Shown here in pieces: positions 25,055 to 33,503 of a stretch of DNA of 64,000 nucleotides. The DNA is taken from the NCBI RefSeq assembly GCF_029964055.1, contig NZ_CP124836.1:372001-436000 (forward strand), read 5' to 3'. Positions within the stretch are counted from its first letter, which is position 1, and every line of letters starts with the position of its first letter. The notes under the pieces are model-generated. The model ran no database searches. It worked only from the letters and a program-made list of their open reading frames with translations, and was not told where the DNA came from. The DNA is from Arthrobacter sp. EM1 (GTDB taxonomy: Bacteria; Actinomycetota; Actinomycetes; Actinomycetales; Micrococcaceae). The translations under genes were made by a program, and so were the position numbers.

Positions 25055-26449
25055 ATGACGGCAACAACACGGCCACACCAGGTCAAACACCGGCGGGCAC
25101 TCCGTACCGCCACCGTCATTTCCACCCTTGGCGGATTGCTCTTCGGCTATGACACGGGCGTCATCAACGGTGCCCTGCCTTATATGCAGGAGGACCTGGG
25201 CCTCACTCCGCTCACCGAGGGGCTGGTGACTTCCTCGCTGCTCGTTGGGGCCGCTTTCGGCGCCCTCTTTGGCGGGCGCCTGGCGGACCGCAACGGACGT
25301 CGCAAGATGATCATGGCGCTGGCCGTCATCTTCCTGATCGGCACCCTGGCCTGTACCTTCGCCCCGAACACCGAGGTGATGATCCTGGCCCGGTTTGTTC
25401 TCGGGCTTGCCGTCGGCGGCGCCTCCGTCACCGTGCCGGTGTACCTCGCCGAAGTCTCACCGAGCAACCAGCGCGGGCGGGTCGTCACCCGGAATGAATT
25501 GATGATTGTCACCGGGCAGCTGCTGGCTTTCATCTTCAACGCCTACCTCGGCGTCAGCTTCGGCGAATCCGGCGGGATCTGGCGCTGGATGCTCGTAATC
25601 GCTACGCTGCCGGCGATCGGTCTTTGGATCGGCATGAGCTTTATGCCCGAAAGCCCCCGCTGGCTGGCCTCGATGGGCAGCTTTGGCGAAACGCTCAGTG
25701 TGCTGCAGCGGGTCCGCTCCCAGTCCGAGGCCAGGGCAGAGTTCGAGGAAGTCAAAGCCATGGCCGTGGAGGACTACAAGTCCACGGTGGTTTCCTGGAA
25801 GGATCTCGGTGTCCCGTGGCTTCGGCGCATCTTTGTGGTGGGCCTCGGGCTCGCTGTCATCCAGCAGATTACTGGCGTGAATTCGATTATGTATTACGGC
25901 ACCCAGGTCCTCGCCCAATCCGGCTTTGGCCGGGAGGCCGCTTTGACGGCGAACATTGCCAACGGAGTGATCTCCGTTGTGGCAACCTTCGTGGGGATCT
26001 GGCTGCTGGGCAAGGTGGGGCGGCGCAGGATGCTCATCACGGGCCAGCTCGGCACAACGGCGGCGCTGCTGCTGATCGGTTTCTGTTCGCTGGTCCTGCC
26101 CGAAGGTACCACCCGCGGCTTCGTGGTCCTCGCCCTGACCGTGACGTTCCTGGCCTTCCAGCAGGGCTCGATCTCGCCGGTCACCTGGCTGATGCTTTCC
26201 GAGATCTTCCCCCTGAAGATCCGGGGCCTAGGCATGGGCGCCTCGGTCTTTGTCCTGTGGAGCGTGAACTTCCTGGTGAGTTTTGGCTTCCCGCAACTCC
26301 TTGCCGCGATCGGGCTCGGGAACACCTTCTTCGTTTTTGCCGTGCTGGGCGTCGGCGCTATCGCCTTCGCCGCGAAGTACATTCCAGAGACCAAGGACAA
26401 GAGCCTGGAAGACCTTGAGCATCACTTCAAGCGGCTGGCCGCCAGGTAG
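25055..26449 (+). CDS. MFS sugar:proton symporter
   Basis: A 464-residue, twelve-helix transporter of the sugar porter family. Signatures are GGLLFGYDTGVINGALPYM in helix 1, GGRLADRNGRRKM between helices 2 and 3, PESPRWL after helix 6, QQITGVNSIMYYG in helix 7 and PETKDKSLEDLE at the end. Close relatives import myo-inositol, xylose, galactose or glucose with H+. ATG 25055 has GGAAGG nine bases upstream; the TTG at 25022 does not. It is a single gene, so the substrate is not indicated by neighbours; the inositol-phosphatase gene is 7 kb away. Confidence 0.9.
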   Translation: MTATTRPHQVKHRRALRTATVISTLGGLLFGYDTGVINGALPYMQEDLGLTPLTEGLVTSSLLVGAAFGALFGGRLADRNGRRKMIMALAVIFLIGTLACTFAPNTEVMILARFVLGLAVGGASVTVPVYLAEVSPSNQRGRVVTRNELMIVTGQLLAFIFNAYLGVSFGESGGIWRWMLVIATLPAIGLWIGMSFMPESPRWLASMGSFGETLSVLQRVRSQSEARAEFEEVKAMAVEDYKSTVVSWKDLGVPWLRRIFVVGLGLAVIQQITGVNSIMYYGTQVLAQSGFGREAALTANIANGVISVVATFVGIWLLGKVGRRRMLITGQLGTTAALLLIGFCSLVLPEGTTRGFVVLALTVTFLAFQQGSISPVTWLMLSEIFPLKIRGLGMGASVFVLWSVNFLVSFGFPQLLAAIGLGNTFFVFAVLGVGAIAFAAKYIPETKDKSLEDLEHHFKRLAAR

Positions 26450-26541
26450 CCAGCCGACGATTCGTGGCCGGCACCTTCGCCTGACCCCGCCCGGCACTGC
26501 CGCGGGGTGTGAGCTTGGCCGCCTCCGGGGCCCGCGGGGCC

Positions 26542-26994
26542 CTAGGTGGCTGCATGCAGCGTTGGCAGCGCCTGAACCAGGGGGGCCAGCTCCGGCACTT
26601 GTTGGGCGTCGGCCAGGGCCCGCTCCAACGTCTCGTCATGGCTTGGCCGGGCTTCCTCGAGCAGCGTGATGCCACTTGGGGTGAGCTCGGTGTAGATTCC
26701 CCGGCGGTCATCCGCGCACAGGATCCGAGTCAGCAGGCCCCGATCCTCCAGCCGGTTGACCAGACGTGTGGTGGCGCTGGCGCTCAACGCGCTGGCGCGG
26801 GCCAGTTGCTGCATTCTCATGTGCCAGCCGTCCTGCCGGCTGAGAGCTTCCAGCACGGTGTACTCGATAACGGAGAGGCCCGCCACCGACTGGAGGGACC
26901 GTTCCAGCTCCGCCTCAATCAGTCCGTGCAGGGCCGCCAGGGTCCGCCAGCCTTGTGCCCGGACCTCGACGGCGCCGTCCTTGATGCCCATCAT
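26542..26994 (-). CDS. MarR-family regulator
   Basis: A 150-residue winged-helix repressor: LSVIEYTVLEALSRQDGWHM, MQQLARASALSASATTRLVN (recognition helix) and DRRGIYTELTPSG (wing). AGGGGAAG precedes the start. It is divergent from an MFS efflux gene with a large inverted repeat between them, the usual arrangement in which MarR represses itself and the pump until a ligand binds. No cysteine that could act as a redox switch is evident in the DNA-binding region. Confidence 0.9.
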   Translation of the reverse strand: MMGIKDGAVEVRAQGWRTLAALHGLIEAELERSLQSVAGLSVIEYTVLEALSRQDGWHMRMQQLARASALSASATTRLVNRLEDRGLLTRILCADDRRGIYTELTPSGITLLEEARPSHDETLERALADAQQVPELAPLVQALPTLHAAT

Positions 26995-27056
26995 TCTTCC
27001 CCTTTACATCTGCTGGCCTGGCCCCGAAAAGTCTCGGAGCACGGGCGGCATACCAT

Positions 27057-27114
27057 TTAGTTGCTTGCGCGCTATAAATGCTTGTGCAACAATAAATAGC
27101 GCGTCTGCAACTAA
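27057..27114. promoter_or_regulatory. MarR operator, compound inverted repeat
   Basis: TTAGTTGC-N3-CGCGCTAT (27057-27075) is mirrored exactly by ATAGCGCG-N3-GCAACTAA (27096-27114) around a 20-base A+T-rich centre that contains another GCAAC. The symmetry and position between the divergent MarR and MFS genes mark it as the likely repressor site. Confidence 0.75.
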
Positions 27115-27163
27115 TAGCTTACGCCCCGCATATTCTTTCCGTACAGTTTTGAAGGAGCACGCC

Positions 27164-28402
27164 ATGCCAATTGGCCTGATTGCACTCGCCCTCGGCGGGT
27201 TCGGGGTCGGACTCACCGAGTTCGTCATCATGGGACTGCTGCCGCAAGTGGCGGCGGACTTCCAGGTCAGCGAGGCCACCGCGGGCTGGCTGATCTCAGG
27301 CTACGCCCTCGCCGTCGTCGTTGGGGCGCTGGTCCTCACCGCCGCCGTGACGCGGTTCGAGCGCAAGCCGGTCCTGGCCGTTTTGATGGTGTTGTTCATT
27401 GCCGGCAATCTCGTCTCGGCGCTTGCACCCGACTACTGGACCATGATGATCGGCCGGATCATCGCCGCGCTGTCACACGGCGCGTTCTTCGGCATCGGCG
27501 CCGTGGTCGCCGCGAGCATGGTCGCGCCCAACAGGAAGGCCGGAGCCATCGCCATCATGTTCACCGGCCTGACCGCAGCCAACGTCCTCGGCGTGCCGTT
27601 CGGCACCATGCTGGGACAGGCCACCGGCTGGCGCTCCACCTTCTGGGCGATCACGGTCATCGGCATCATTTCCCTCGTAGGCATTCTGACGCTCGTCCCC
27701 GCGGCAGGGTCCGGGGACGCCGCCCCCGGCGGACTCCGCGGCGAACTCCGGGCCTTCCGCTCCGGCCAGGTCTGGCTCTCCATCTTCGTCACCATCCTCG
27801 GCTACGGCGGAATGTTCGGCGCCTTCACCTACATCGCCTTTACGCTCACCGAGGTCACCGGCTTCACCGCCACCACCGTCCCGTGGCTGCTTATCCTCTT
27901 CGGCGTCGGGCTCTTCATTGGCAACACCCTCGGCGGGAAGGCGGCCGACAAGAACGTGGACCGCACCCTGCTGGTGGCTCTCTCGGCACTGGTGCTGGTC
28001 CTTGTGGCCTTCGCCCTCACCTCCGCCAGCCAGCCGATGACCATCGTCTCCATGGTCCTGCTCGGCGGCTTCGGCTTCGCCACCGTTCCCGGGCTGCAGA
28101 TGCGCGTGATGAAGTACGCGAGGACGGCTCCCACCCTGGCGTCCGGCGCCAACATCGGCGCCTTCAATGTTGGCAACGCACTCGGGGCCTGGCTCGGTGG
28201 CGTGACCATCACCGCCGGACTGGGCTACACGTCACCCATCTGGGCCGGCGCCGGAATCACACTGCTGGGCCTCGGTGTGATGGCATGTGCCGCGGCCGCG
28301 GCCGGGGCTAAGCGGAACAGCCGCGCGGGCCGGTCCGACGGCGGTCCGGCAGCCGGCGTCGGACGCCCGGGCGCCGCGGGCGTCGAGCTGCAGCGGGCCT
28401 AA
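27164..28402 (+). CDS. MFS efflux transporter (DHA1/AraJ type)
   Basis: A 412-residue twelve-helix transporter. The start MPIGLIALALGGFGVGLTEF and the pattern GLLPQVAADFQVSEATAGWL, followed by SHGAFFGIGAVVAASMV and GLTAANVLGVPFGTMLGQ, are typical of DHA1 drug/H+ antiporters of the AraJ/CmlA/YdhP group. GAAGGAG precedes the ATG. The C-terminal 30 residues are a Gly/Ala/Arg-rich tail in the cytoplasm. It is controlled from the divergent MarR operator, so it probably exports the compound sensed by that regulator. Confidence 0.88.
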   Translation: MPIGLIALALGGFGVGLTEFVIMGLLPQVAADFQVSEATAGWLISGYALAVVVGALVLTAAVTRFERKPVLAVLMVLFIAGNLVSALAPDYWTMMIGRIIAALSHGAFFGIGAVVAASMVAPNRKAGAIAIMFTGLTAANVLGVPFGTMLGQATGWRSTFWAITVIGIISLVGILTLVPAAGSGDAAPGGLRGELRAFRSGQVWLSIFVTILGYGGMFGAFTYIAFTLTEVTGFTATTVPWLLILFGVGLFIGNTLGGKAADKNVDRTLLVALSALVLVLVAFALTSASQPMTIVSMVLLGGFGFATVPGLQMRVMKYARTAPTLASGANIGAFNVGNALGAWLGGVTITAGLGYTSPIWAGAGITLLGLGVMACAAAAAGAKRNSRAGRSDGGPAAGVGRPGAAGVELQRA

Positions 28403-28550
28403 CGTGCCCGTCGGACGCGGAAGTTTAGGGGTCTCCGGCCGTCCCTGCGCCAACGCCTCGGGGCGCAGCGGGTCCGCCAGCGCCGCTGCGGTCCCGTCCG
28501 CAGCGATGCTGGTTGGGCCTGGTTCATTCTTCAAGCGGACCTGCCGGGAC

Positions 28551-28556
28551 TAGGAT
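28551..28556 (+). promoter_or_regulatory. -10 box for leaderless SRPBCC gene
   Basis: TAGGAT lies six bases before ATG 28563, with no ribosome site between. Confidence 0.5.
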
Positions 28557-28562
28557 TGCCGG

Positions 28563-29048
28563 ATGACCAACAGATATCTCGTGTCCCGCAGCCGGTTCAT
28601 CGCTGCCACTCCTGAAGCCATCTTCGAAGTGCTGGCCACACCCGCGCTGCACAGCGTGATCGACGGCTCAGGCACCGTCAAGGGGGCCCAGCCCCGCGGC
28701 CCCGAGCGGCTCGCGCTTGGTGCGAAGTTCGGGATGGAGATGAACATCAAACTGGACTACAAGATCCTGAACACGGTGTGCGAATTCGAGGAGGGCCGGC
28801 AGATCGCGTGGCGGCACTTTGGGGGCCACATCTGGCGTTACCTGCTGGAGCCCGCGACGGATGCCGCCGGGCGTCCGGGAACCCGCGTTACCGAACAATG
28901 GGACGCACGGGAGGTGCGCGCCAGGATTCTCCTGCGGCTGGCCGGCTACCTGCGCCGGCACCCGGCTAATATCGAGCAGACCCTCGCCAAGCTGGACGAC
29001 TACCTGTCCTCCGGGCAGCGCCAAGCCGGCAATGCCGGGGTTTCCTGA
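28563..29048 (+). CDS. SRPBCC (polyketide cyclase-like) protein
   Basis: A 161-residue START-like protein: VSRSRFIAATPEAIFEVLAT, a long hydrophobic cavity region, and WDAREVRARILLRLAG with a C-terminal helix, as in polyketide-cyclase/dehydrase-like proteins. The catalytic role is unknown and no operon partner is present. The message appears leaderless. A GC-rich hairpin region (about 29081-29113) follows. Confidence 0.8.
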   Translation: MTNRYLVSRSRFIAATPEAIFEVLATPALHSVIDGSGTVKGAQPRGPERLALGAKFGMEMNIKLDYKILNTVCEFEEGRQIAWRHFGGHIWRYLLEPATDAAGRPGTRVTEQWDAREVRARILLRLAGYLRRHPANIEQTLAKLDDYLSSGQRQAGNAGVS

Positions 29049-29166
29049 GGCCAAGGCGGCGCAGCTAGCTGCCGCGCCGTCGGACGCCGGGACCCGCGGC
29101 GCCCGGCGGCGTCTGTAAGGTTGATGGCACGGGGAGCAAACGGCAAGACTAAAGGTGGGAACCGCG

Positions 29167-29874
29167 ATGGGCCGCAGGACACTCGTTGACGACCTCGTCG
29201 ACGGCCTGCTCGCCGACATCCTTGACGGCAAACTTCAGCCCCACGAAGCCATTCCGCCCGAAGCCGACATCGCCAAGTCCTACGACGTCAGCCGCCTCAC
29301 GGTGCGCGAAGCGCTGAAGGCCCTGCGCGCGCAGAACATCCTCTACGTAAAAGCCGGCCGCGGAACCTTCGTCAATCCGTCCGACAACTGGACCGGGCTG
29401 GACGCAATCTTCAAGGCCGCCTCGCACGGCAACGGGGCGGAGCAGGTGGGTGCGGGCCTGATCGAGATGCGCCGCATGGTGGAAACCGGGGCCGCCGCGC
29501 TGGCGGCGGCACGCCACACTCCCGAGCATGCCAAACAGATGCGCGACTGCATCGCGGATATGAAACGCTTTCACGATTCCGGCGACCTGGACGCCTTTGT
29601 GGCGGCGGACATCGGCTTCCATGATGTTGTGCTGAAGGCCTCGGGCAATCCTTTTGTCTTGGCGCTGTTCGCCCAGCTGGGCCAGCTCCTCTACCTGAAG
29701 CGGCGCGAAACGTCAGCCGTCGAGGAGATTCAGCTGCATGCCATTGAGCACCACCAAAAGGTCATGGCGGGCATCCTTAGCGGCGACGCCGAACTGGCCC
29801 GCCGCAGCATGGACGAACACATGGACCAGACCTACCGGGACTACGAGCGCTACGTGAAAAGCGCGGTTTCCTGA
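29167..29874 (+). CDS. FadR-type GntR regulator (FCD domain)
   Basis: A 235-residue regulator. Residues 1-70 are the GntR winged helix (PPEADIAKSYDVSRLTVREA, VKAGRGTFV). Residues 85-230 are an all-helical FCD effector domain with metal/ligand-type histidines (FHDVVL, HHQKVMAGI, MDEHMDQT). ATG 29167 follows AAGGTGGG; the upstream GTG is less likely. It is followed by a promoter and a palindromic site ahead of an MFS/SDR operon, which it probably represses. The inducer is likely a carboxylate or sugar acid, judging by the transporter family. Confidence 0.9.
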   Translation: MGRRTLVDDLVDGLLADILDGKLQPHEAIPPEADIAKSYDVSRLTVREALKALRAQNILYVKAGRGTFVNPSDNWTGLDAIFKAASHGNGAEQVGAGLIEMRRMVETGAAALAAARHTPEHAKQMRDCIADMKRFHDSGDLDAFVAADIGFHDVVLKASGNPFVLALFAQLGQLLYLKRRETSAVEEIQLHAIEHHQKVMAGILSGDAELARRSMDEHMDQTYRDYERYVKSAVS

Positions 29875-29900
29875 CCGAACGGCGGCTGCCAGGCGGGGGC

Positions 29901-29930
29901 TTGACGTAAGCTGTGTCACTCTTCTATGCT
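29901..29930 (+). promoter_or_regulatory. sigma-A promoter of MFS-SDR operon
   Basis: TTGACG (29901-29906), an 18-base spacer and TATGCT (29925-29930). This is one of the best promoter matches in the window; the start is expected near 29937. Confidence 0.75.
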
Positions 29931-29947
29931 CTTCCTCATGCTCTCCA

Positions 29948-29968
29948 ATCAGATGTCTGACATCTGAT
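29948..29968. promoter_or_regulatory. FadR/GntR operator palindrome
   Basis: ATCAGATGT-CTG-ACATCTGAT is a perfect 21-base palindrome about ten bases downstream of the predicted transcription start, in roadblock position. It is the likely site of the upstream GntR protein. Confidence 0.75.
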
Positions 29969-30062
29969 CTTGCTCTTTCCGGGTCATTGCACCAGGACTG
30001 GGCCCCACCATCCCCACGGAATCCCACCACCGCAGGTGCGGGACCCGCTAGACAGAAGGTCG

Positions 30063-31451
30063 ATGATGACTTCACTCTCCCTCAAGTCCGCCGGATTCGG
30101 CGAGCTTGGCGAGCGCACGCTCCGCAAGGTCCGCCGCCGCGTTATGCCGCTGATCGTCCTGCTCTACTTCGTTGCCTACCTTGACCGCAACAACGTCGGC
30201 TTCGCGAAACTCACCATGAGCGAGGACATCGGCCTGAACGCAGCCGCGTACGGGCTGGGCGCCGGCATTTTCTTCCTCGGCTACGCGCTGCTTGAGATCC
30301 CGAGCAACGCAGGCATGTACCGGTTTGGCGCACGCAAGTGGCTGGCCCGCATCCTTATCACCTGGGGCATTTTCGCCACGGCCATGTGCCTGGTGAACGG
30401 TGAGACCACTTACTACGTCATTCGGTTCCTGCTGGGGGCGGCCGAGGCTGGCTTCTTCCCGGCAATCCTCTTCTACCTGACCCTTTGGTTCCCGGCCGCA
30501 CAGCGGGTGACGGTGCTCGGCATCTTCATTCTGGCCCAGCCGGTTTCCAATGCCCTGGGCGCTCCCGTCTCCGGGCTGCTCCTGCAGATGGACGGCGTTA
30601 TGGGCCTCCAGGGATGGCAGTGGCTTTACATCATCGAAGGCATCCCGGCAATTATGCTGGGGCTGCTCACCCCCATCCTTATGACGGACCGTCCGCGGGA
30701 TGCCAAATGGCTCAACACCGACGAGCGTGAATGGCTTGCGAGCACGATGGAAGCCGAACTGGCCGTCAAATCCGGCTCCGGCAACCACAACTTCCTGGCC
30801 GGCCTCAAGGACAAGCGCACCCTGATCTACTCGGGGCTCTACTTCGGGCTGGTCTGCGGAATCTATGGACTGGGCCTGTGGATGCCCACCATCGTCGCTG
30901 CCCTCGGCAAGTTCTCCACGCCCCAGATCGGCTTCATCGTCTGCATCCCGTACACCGTGGCCGCCGTCTTCGTCTACTTCTGGAGCAAGCGTGCGGACCG
31001 GACCGGCAAGCGCGCCTGGCACACAGCCGTCAGTATGGTGCTGGCCGGCATGGGCCTGCTGGCCGCAGGATACCTCCTGCCCGTCAACCCGATCCTGGCC
31101 ATGATCGGACTGACTGCCTCGGCTATGGGCATTTACGGCGCCATCGCGCCCTTCTTGTCCATGCCCTCTGCTGCCCTGACGGGGGCGGCTGCTGCCGCCG
31201 GTTTGGCCATGATCAACTCACTGGGCAACCTGGGCGGGTTCGTTGCCCCATACGCCGTCGGACTCCTAAACGACGCCACGGGCAGCAACCAAAGCGGATT
31301 GCTGTTCCTGTCCCTCTGCCTGTGCATCACCGCCGTGGCAACCTACCTCTATGCCCGCAAGCGCCCCGAAGGCGATGCAGCACTGGATCCCGCAGTTGGC
31401 GCTGCCGGCGAAGTGACCACTGAGTCCGCGGCCGCCGCCAAGATCTCCTGA
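30063..31451 (+). CDS. MFS transporter, anion:cation symporter family
   Basis: A 462-residue transporter of the ACS family (relatives carry tartrate, galactonate, glucarate or phthalate). Signatures are YLDRNNVGFAKLTMSEDIGL after helix 1, FFLGYALLEIPSN in helix 2, GAAEAGFFPAILFYLTLWFP in helix 4 and MTDRPRDAKWLNTDEREWL in the central loop. ATG codons at 30063 and 30066 are both possible; the second has better spacing to AGAAGG. It is the first gene of an operon with an SDR, under a strong promoter and palindromic operator. It probably imports a sugar acid. Confidence 0.9.
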   Translation: MMTSLSLKSAGFGELGERTLRKVRRRVMPLIVLLYFVAYLDRNNVGFAKLTMSEDIGLNAAAYGLGAGIFFLGYALLEIPSNAGMYRFGARKWLARILITWGIFATAMCLVNGETTYYVIRFLLGAAEAGFFPAILFYLTLWFPAAQRVTVLGIFILAQPVSNALGAPVSGLLLQMDGVMGLQGWQWLYIIEGIPAIMLGLLTPILMTDRPRDAKWLNTDEREWLASTMEAELAVKSGSGNHNFLAGLKDKRTLIYSGLYFGLVCGIYGLGLWMPTIVAALGKFSTPQIGFIVCIPYTVAAVFVYFWSKRADRTGKRAWHTAVSMVLAGMGLLAAGYLLPVNPILAMIGLTASAMGIYGAIAPFLSMPSAALTGAAAAAGLAMINSLGNLGGFVAPYAVGLLNDATGSNQSGLLFLSLCLCITAVATYLYARKRPEGDAALDPAVGAAGEVTTESAAAAKIS

Positions 31452-31477
31452 TCCCGAAATCCCGAAGGAAACACACC

Positions 31478-32251
31478 ATGAGCGCAACCACTTTCCCCTC
31501 CGAACGCACAGTTGTCCTGACCGGCGCTGCGTCGGTCCGCGGTATAGGCCGCGCCGCCGCGGACCGGATGGCGAGCGAAGGATGGTCCATCGCCATCCTG
31601 GACATCAATGCCGAAGACGCCAAGGCCGCCGCTGCGGAAATTGGCTCCAACCGTGCAGTCAAGGCCATGGGCGTCGGGGCGGATGTGTCAGATGCGGCGT
31701 CCGTGGACCGGGCCATCACCGAGATCGAAGATTCCCTTCCGCCGATTGTGGCTCTGGCCAATCTCGCGGGCATCAGCTCCCCGACGCCCTTTATGGAAAC
31801 GAGCGTCGAGGAGTGGGACAAGGTATTTGCGATCAACATGCGGGGTACCTTCATCGTCTCGCAGCGGGTGCTTAAGGGAATGATCGAGCGCAAGCTCGGG
31901 CGGATTGTAAGTATCTCCTCCATCTCTGCCCAGCGAGGCGGCGGCACCTATTCCAAGGTCGCCTACAGTGCGTCCAAGGCCGGCATCATCGGGTTCACCA
32001 GGGCCCTGGCCCGCGAAGTGGGCGAATTCGGCGTTACAGTGAACGCGATTGCACCCGGCCCGATCGATACGGACATCATGGGCGGCGCGCTGAGCGATGA
32101 GCGCAAGGCCCAGATGTCCGAGGGCATCATGGTGGGCCGGGTGGGCACCCGGGAGGACGTAGCGGCCCTGATTGCCTTCCTGCTGGGGCAGGACTCGGGC
32201 TTCATCACGGCCGCCACCTATGACATCAACGGCGGCCTCCAGGTTTCTTGA
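31478..32251 (+). CDS. SDR family oxidoreductase
   Basis: A 257-residue classical short-chain dehydrogenase. The cofactor loop is TGAASVRGIG, NLAGISSP stands for the NAG motif, and the catalytic set is Ser in VSISSIS with YSASK. PGPIDTDIMGG and the end ITAATYDINGGLQVS are usual. The acidic residue after strand 2 (ILDIN) suggests NAD preference. It is 26 bases after the ACS transporter, so it probably oxidises the imported compound or an intermediate. A strong terminator follows. Confidence 0.92.
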   Translation: MSATTFPSERTVVLTGAASVRGIGRAAADRMASEGWSIAILDINAEDAKAAAAEIGSNRAVKAMGVGADVSDAASVDRAITEIEDSLPPIVALANLAGISSPTPFMETSVEEWDKVFAINMRGTFIVSQRVLKGMIERKLGRIVSISSISAQRGGGTYSKVAYSASKAGIIGFTRALAREVGEFGVTVNAIAPGPIDTDIMGGALSDERKAQMSEGIMVGRVGTREDVAALIAFLLGQDSGFITAATYDINGGLQVS

Positions 32252-32263
32252 CCGGACCAGTAC

Positions 32264-32313
32264 CCAACACGAAGGTGCCTCCGCCGGTTTCGGCGGGGGC
32301 ACCTTCGTGTTGG
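32264..32313 (+). terminator. terminator of MFS-SDR operon
   Basis: The arms are 22 bases long with a single G-T wobble and a loop of about six bases; the outer 16 bases (32264-32279) match perfectly. This is one of the most stable hairpins in the window. Confidence 0.75.
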
Positions 32314-32353
32314 CGCTCCCGCAAGCTGCCGTGGCGGAGCAGACGTCGCAGTC

Positions 32354-32359
32354 TAGGCT
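32354..32359 (+). promoter_or_regulatory. -10 box for leaderless LOG-family gene
   Basis: TAGGCT lies six bases before ATG 32366, without a ribosome site. Confidence 0.5.
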
Positions 32360-32365
32360 GGCACC

Positions 32366-33499
32366 ATGAACGCAGCCCGCAGCCTGCACCCCAGCCCGCG
32401 CACACTGGAGGTCGAAAGCCTGGACACTTTCGACGCCCTGGTCGCTGCCGGGGCACGGTCCATCCAAGGCTGGCATGCCCAGTCACTGGACCTGCGGGGC
32501 CGGCGGGCTCAGCTCCAGGCCATGCACGCACAAGGCGGAATTTTCCTCGGATGTACCTTCGACGAGGGCATGGAGGATTGGCTTCGCAGCCGCGGTGCCT
32601 TGATTTTCCCGAAACTCGACGCGGTTCCGTTTAACCCTTACCGGGGGCAGCTGTACACCCCGCAGGAGCTCTACGCCGGGATCTCCGACTCCCGCTATGA
32701 GGACACCCCGGATGCACTCGTCTACCAATGGAGCATCCGGCCGGGACAGCGTCACCGGCTGGACTCAACCCTGGCCGCGGCGCTGCACGACCACTCGATC
32801 GGCGATGCCCTCGATGAGCTGACCCGCTCCGATCTCTGTGCAGGCCGGACCGTGGTGGGCGTGATGGGCGGACACACGGCCAGCCGTGCGTCCCCCGACT
32901 TTGAAACGGCCGCGCGGCTGGGGAGGCTGCTGGCCACGGAGGGCCGGATGGTCGCCACCGGCGGCGGGCCCGGTGCCATGGAGGCCGTCAACTTCGGTGC
33001 ATACCTGAGCGGGGCTCCGGAACGGGACTTCCGGCAGGCCCTGGGGGATCTTGCCGCCGTGCCGGGATTCCGGCCTTCCGTCTCGGCGTGGGCACGCTCC
33101 GCTGCCGCCGTCGTCGAACGCCATCCGGCGGGTACACCGTCGCTGGGAATCCCCACCTGGTTCTACGGACACGAGCCGCCCAACTTCTTCGCCACGCATA
33201 TCGCCAAGTACTTCGCGAACTCCATCCGCGAGGCCATCCTGTTGGAGCTCTGCAACGCCGGCATCGTTTTCCTGCCAGGCTCCGGCGGCACCATACAGGA
33301 GATCTTCCAGGATGCCTGCGAGAACTACTACGGCACTTCCGGAACCATCACGCCGATGGTACTGGTAGGGCGCGAGCACTGGGTGCGGCGCTACCCGGCG
33401 TGGCCCCTGCTGCAAAGCCTCGCCGCCGGCCGCCGGATGGAGCGCCGGATCTTCCTGGTCGATACCGTAGAGGAGGCGCTCGCCGTCCTGGACGGCTAG
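32366..33499 (+). CDS. LOG-family Rossmann protein (large form)
   Basis: A 377-residue protein. The C-terminal two thirds are a nucleotide-binding Rossmann fold of the LOG/lysine-decarboxylase-like family, with VVGVMGGHTASR, ATGGGPGAMEAVN and PGSGGTIQEIFQDA in place of the usual PGGxGTxxE. The N-terminal 130 residues are an extra domain (QGWHAQSLDLRGR, LGCTFDEGMEDW) absent from small cytokinin-type LOG enzymes. Small LOG proteins hydrolyse nucleoside monophosphates; whether this long form does is not known. It appears to be a single leaderless gene. Confidence 0.8.
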   Translation: MNAARSLHPSPRTLEVESLDTFDALVAAGARSIQGWHAQSLDLRGRRAQLQAMHAQGGIFLGCTFDEGMEDWLRSRGALIFPKLDAVPFNPYRGQLYTPQELYAGISDSRYEDTPDALVYQWSIRPGQRHRLDSTLAAALHDHSIGDALDELTRSDLCAGRTVVGVMGGHTASRASPDFETAARLGRLLATEGRMVATGGGPGAMEAVNFGAYLSGAPERDFRQALGDLAAVPGFRPSVSAWARSAAAVVERHPAGTPSLGIPTWFYGHEPPNFFATHIAKYFANSIREAILLELCNAGIVFLPGSGGTIQEIFQDACENYYGTSGTITPMVLVGREHWVRRYPAWPLLQSLAAGRRMERRIFLVDTVEEALAVLDG

Positions 33500-33503
33500 C
33501 GGC

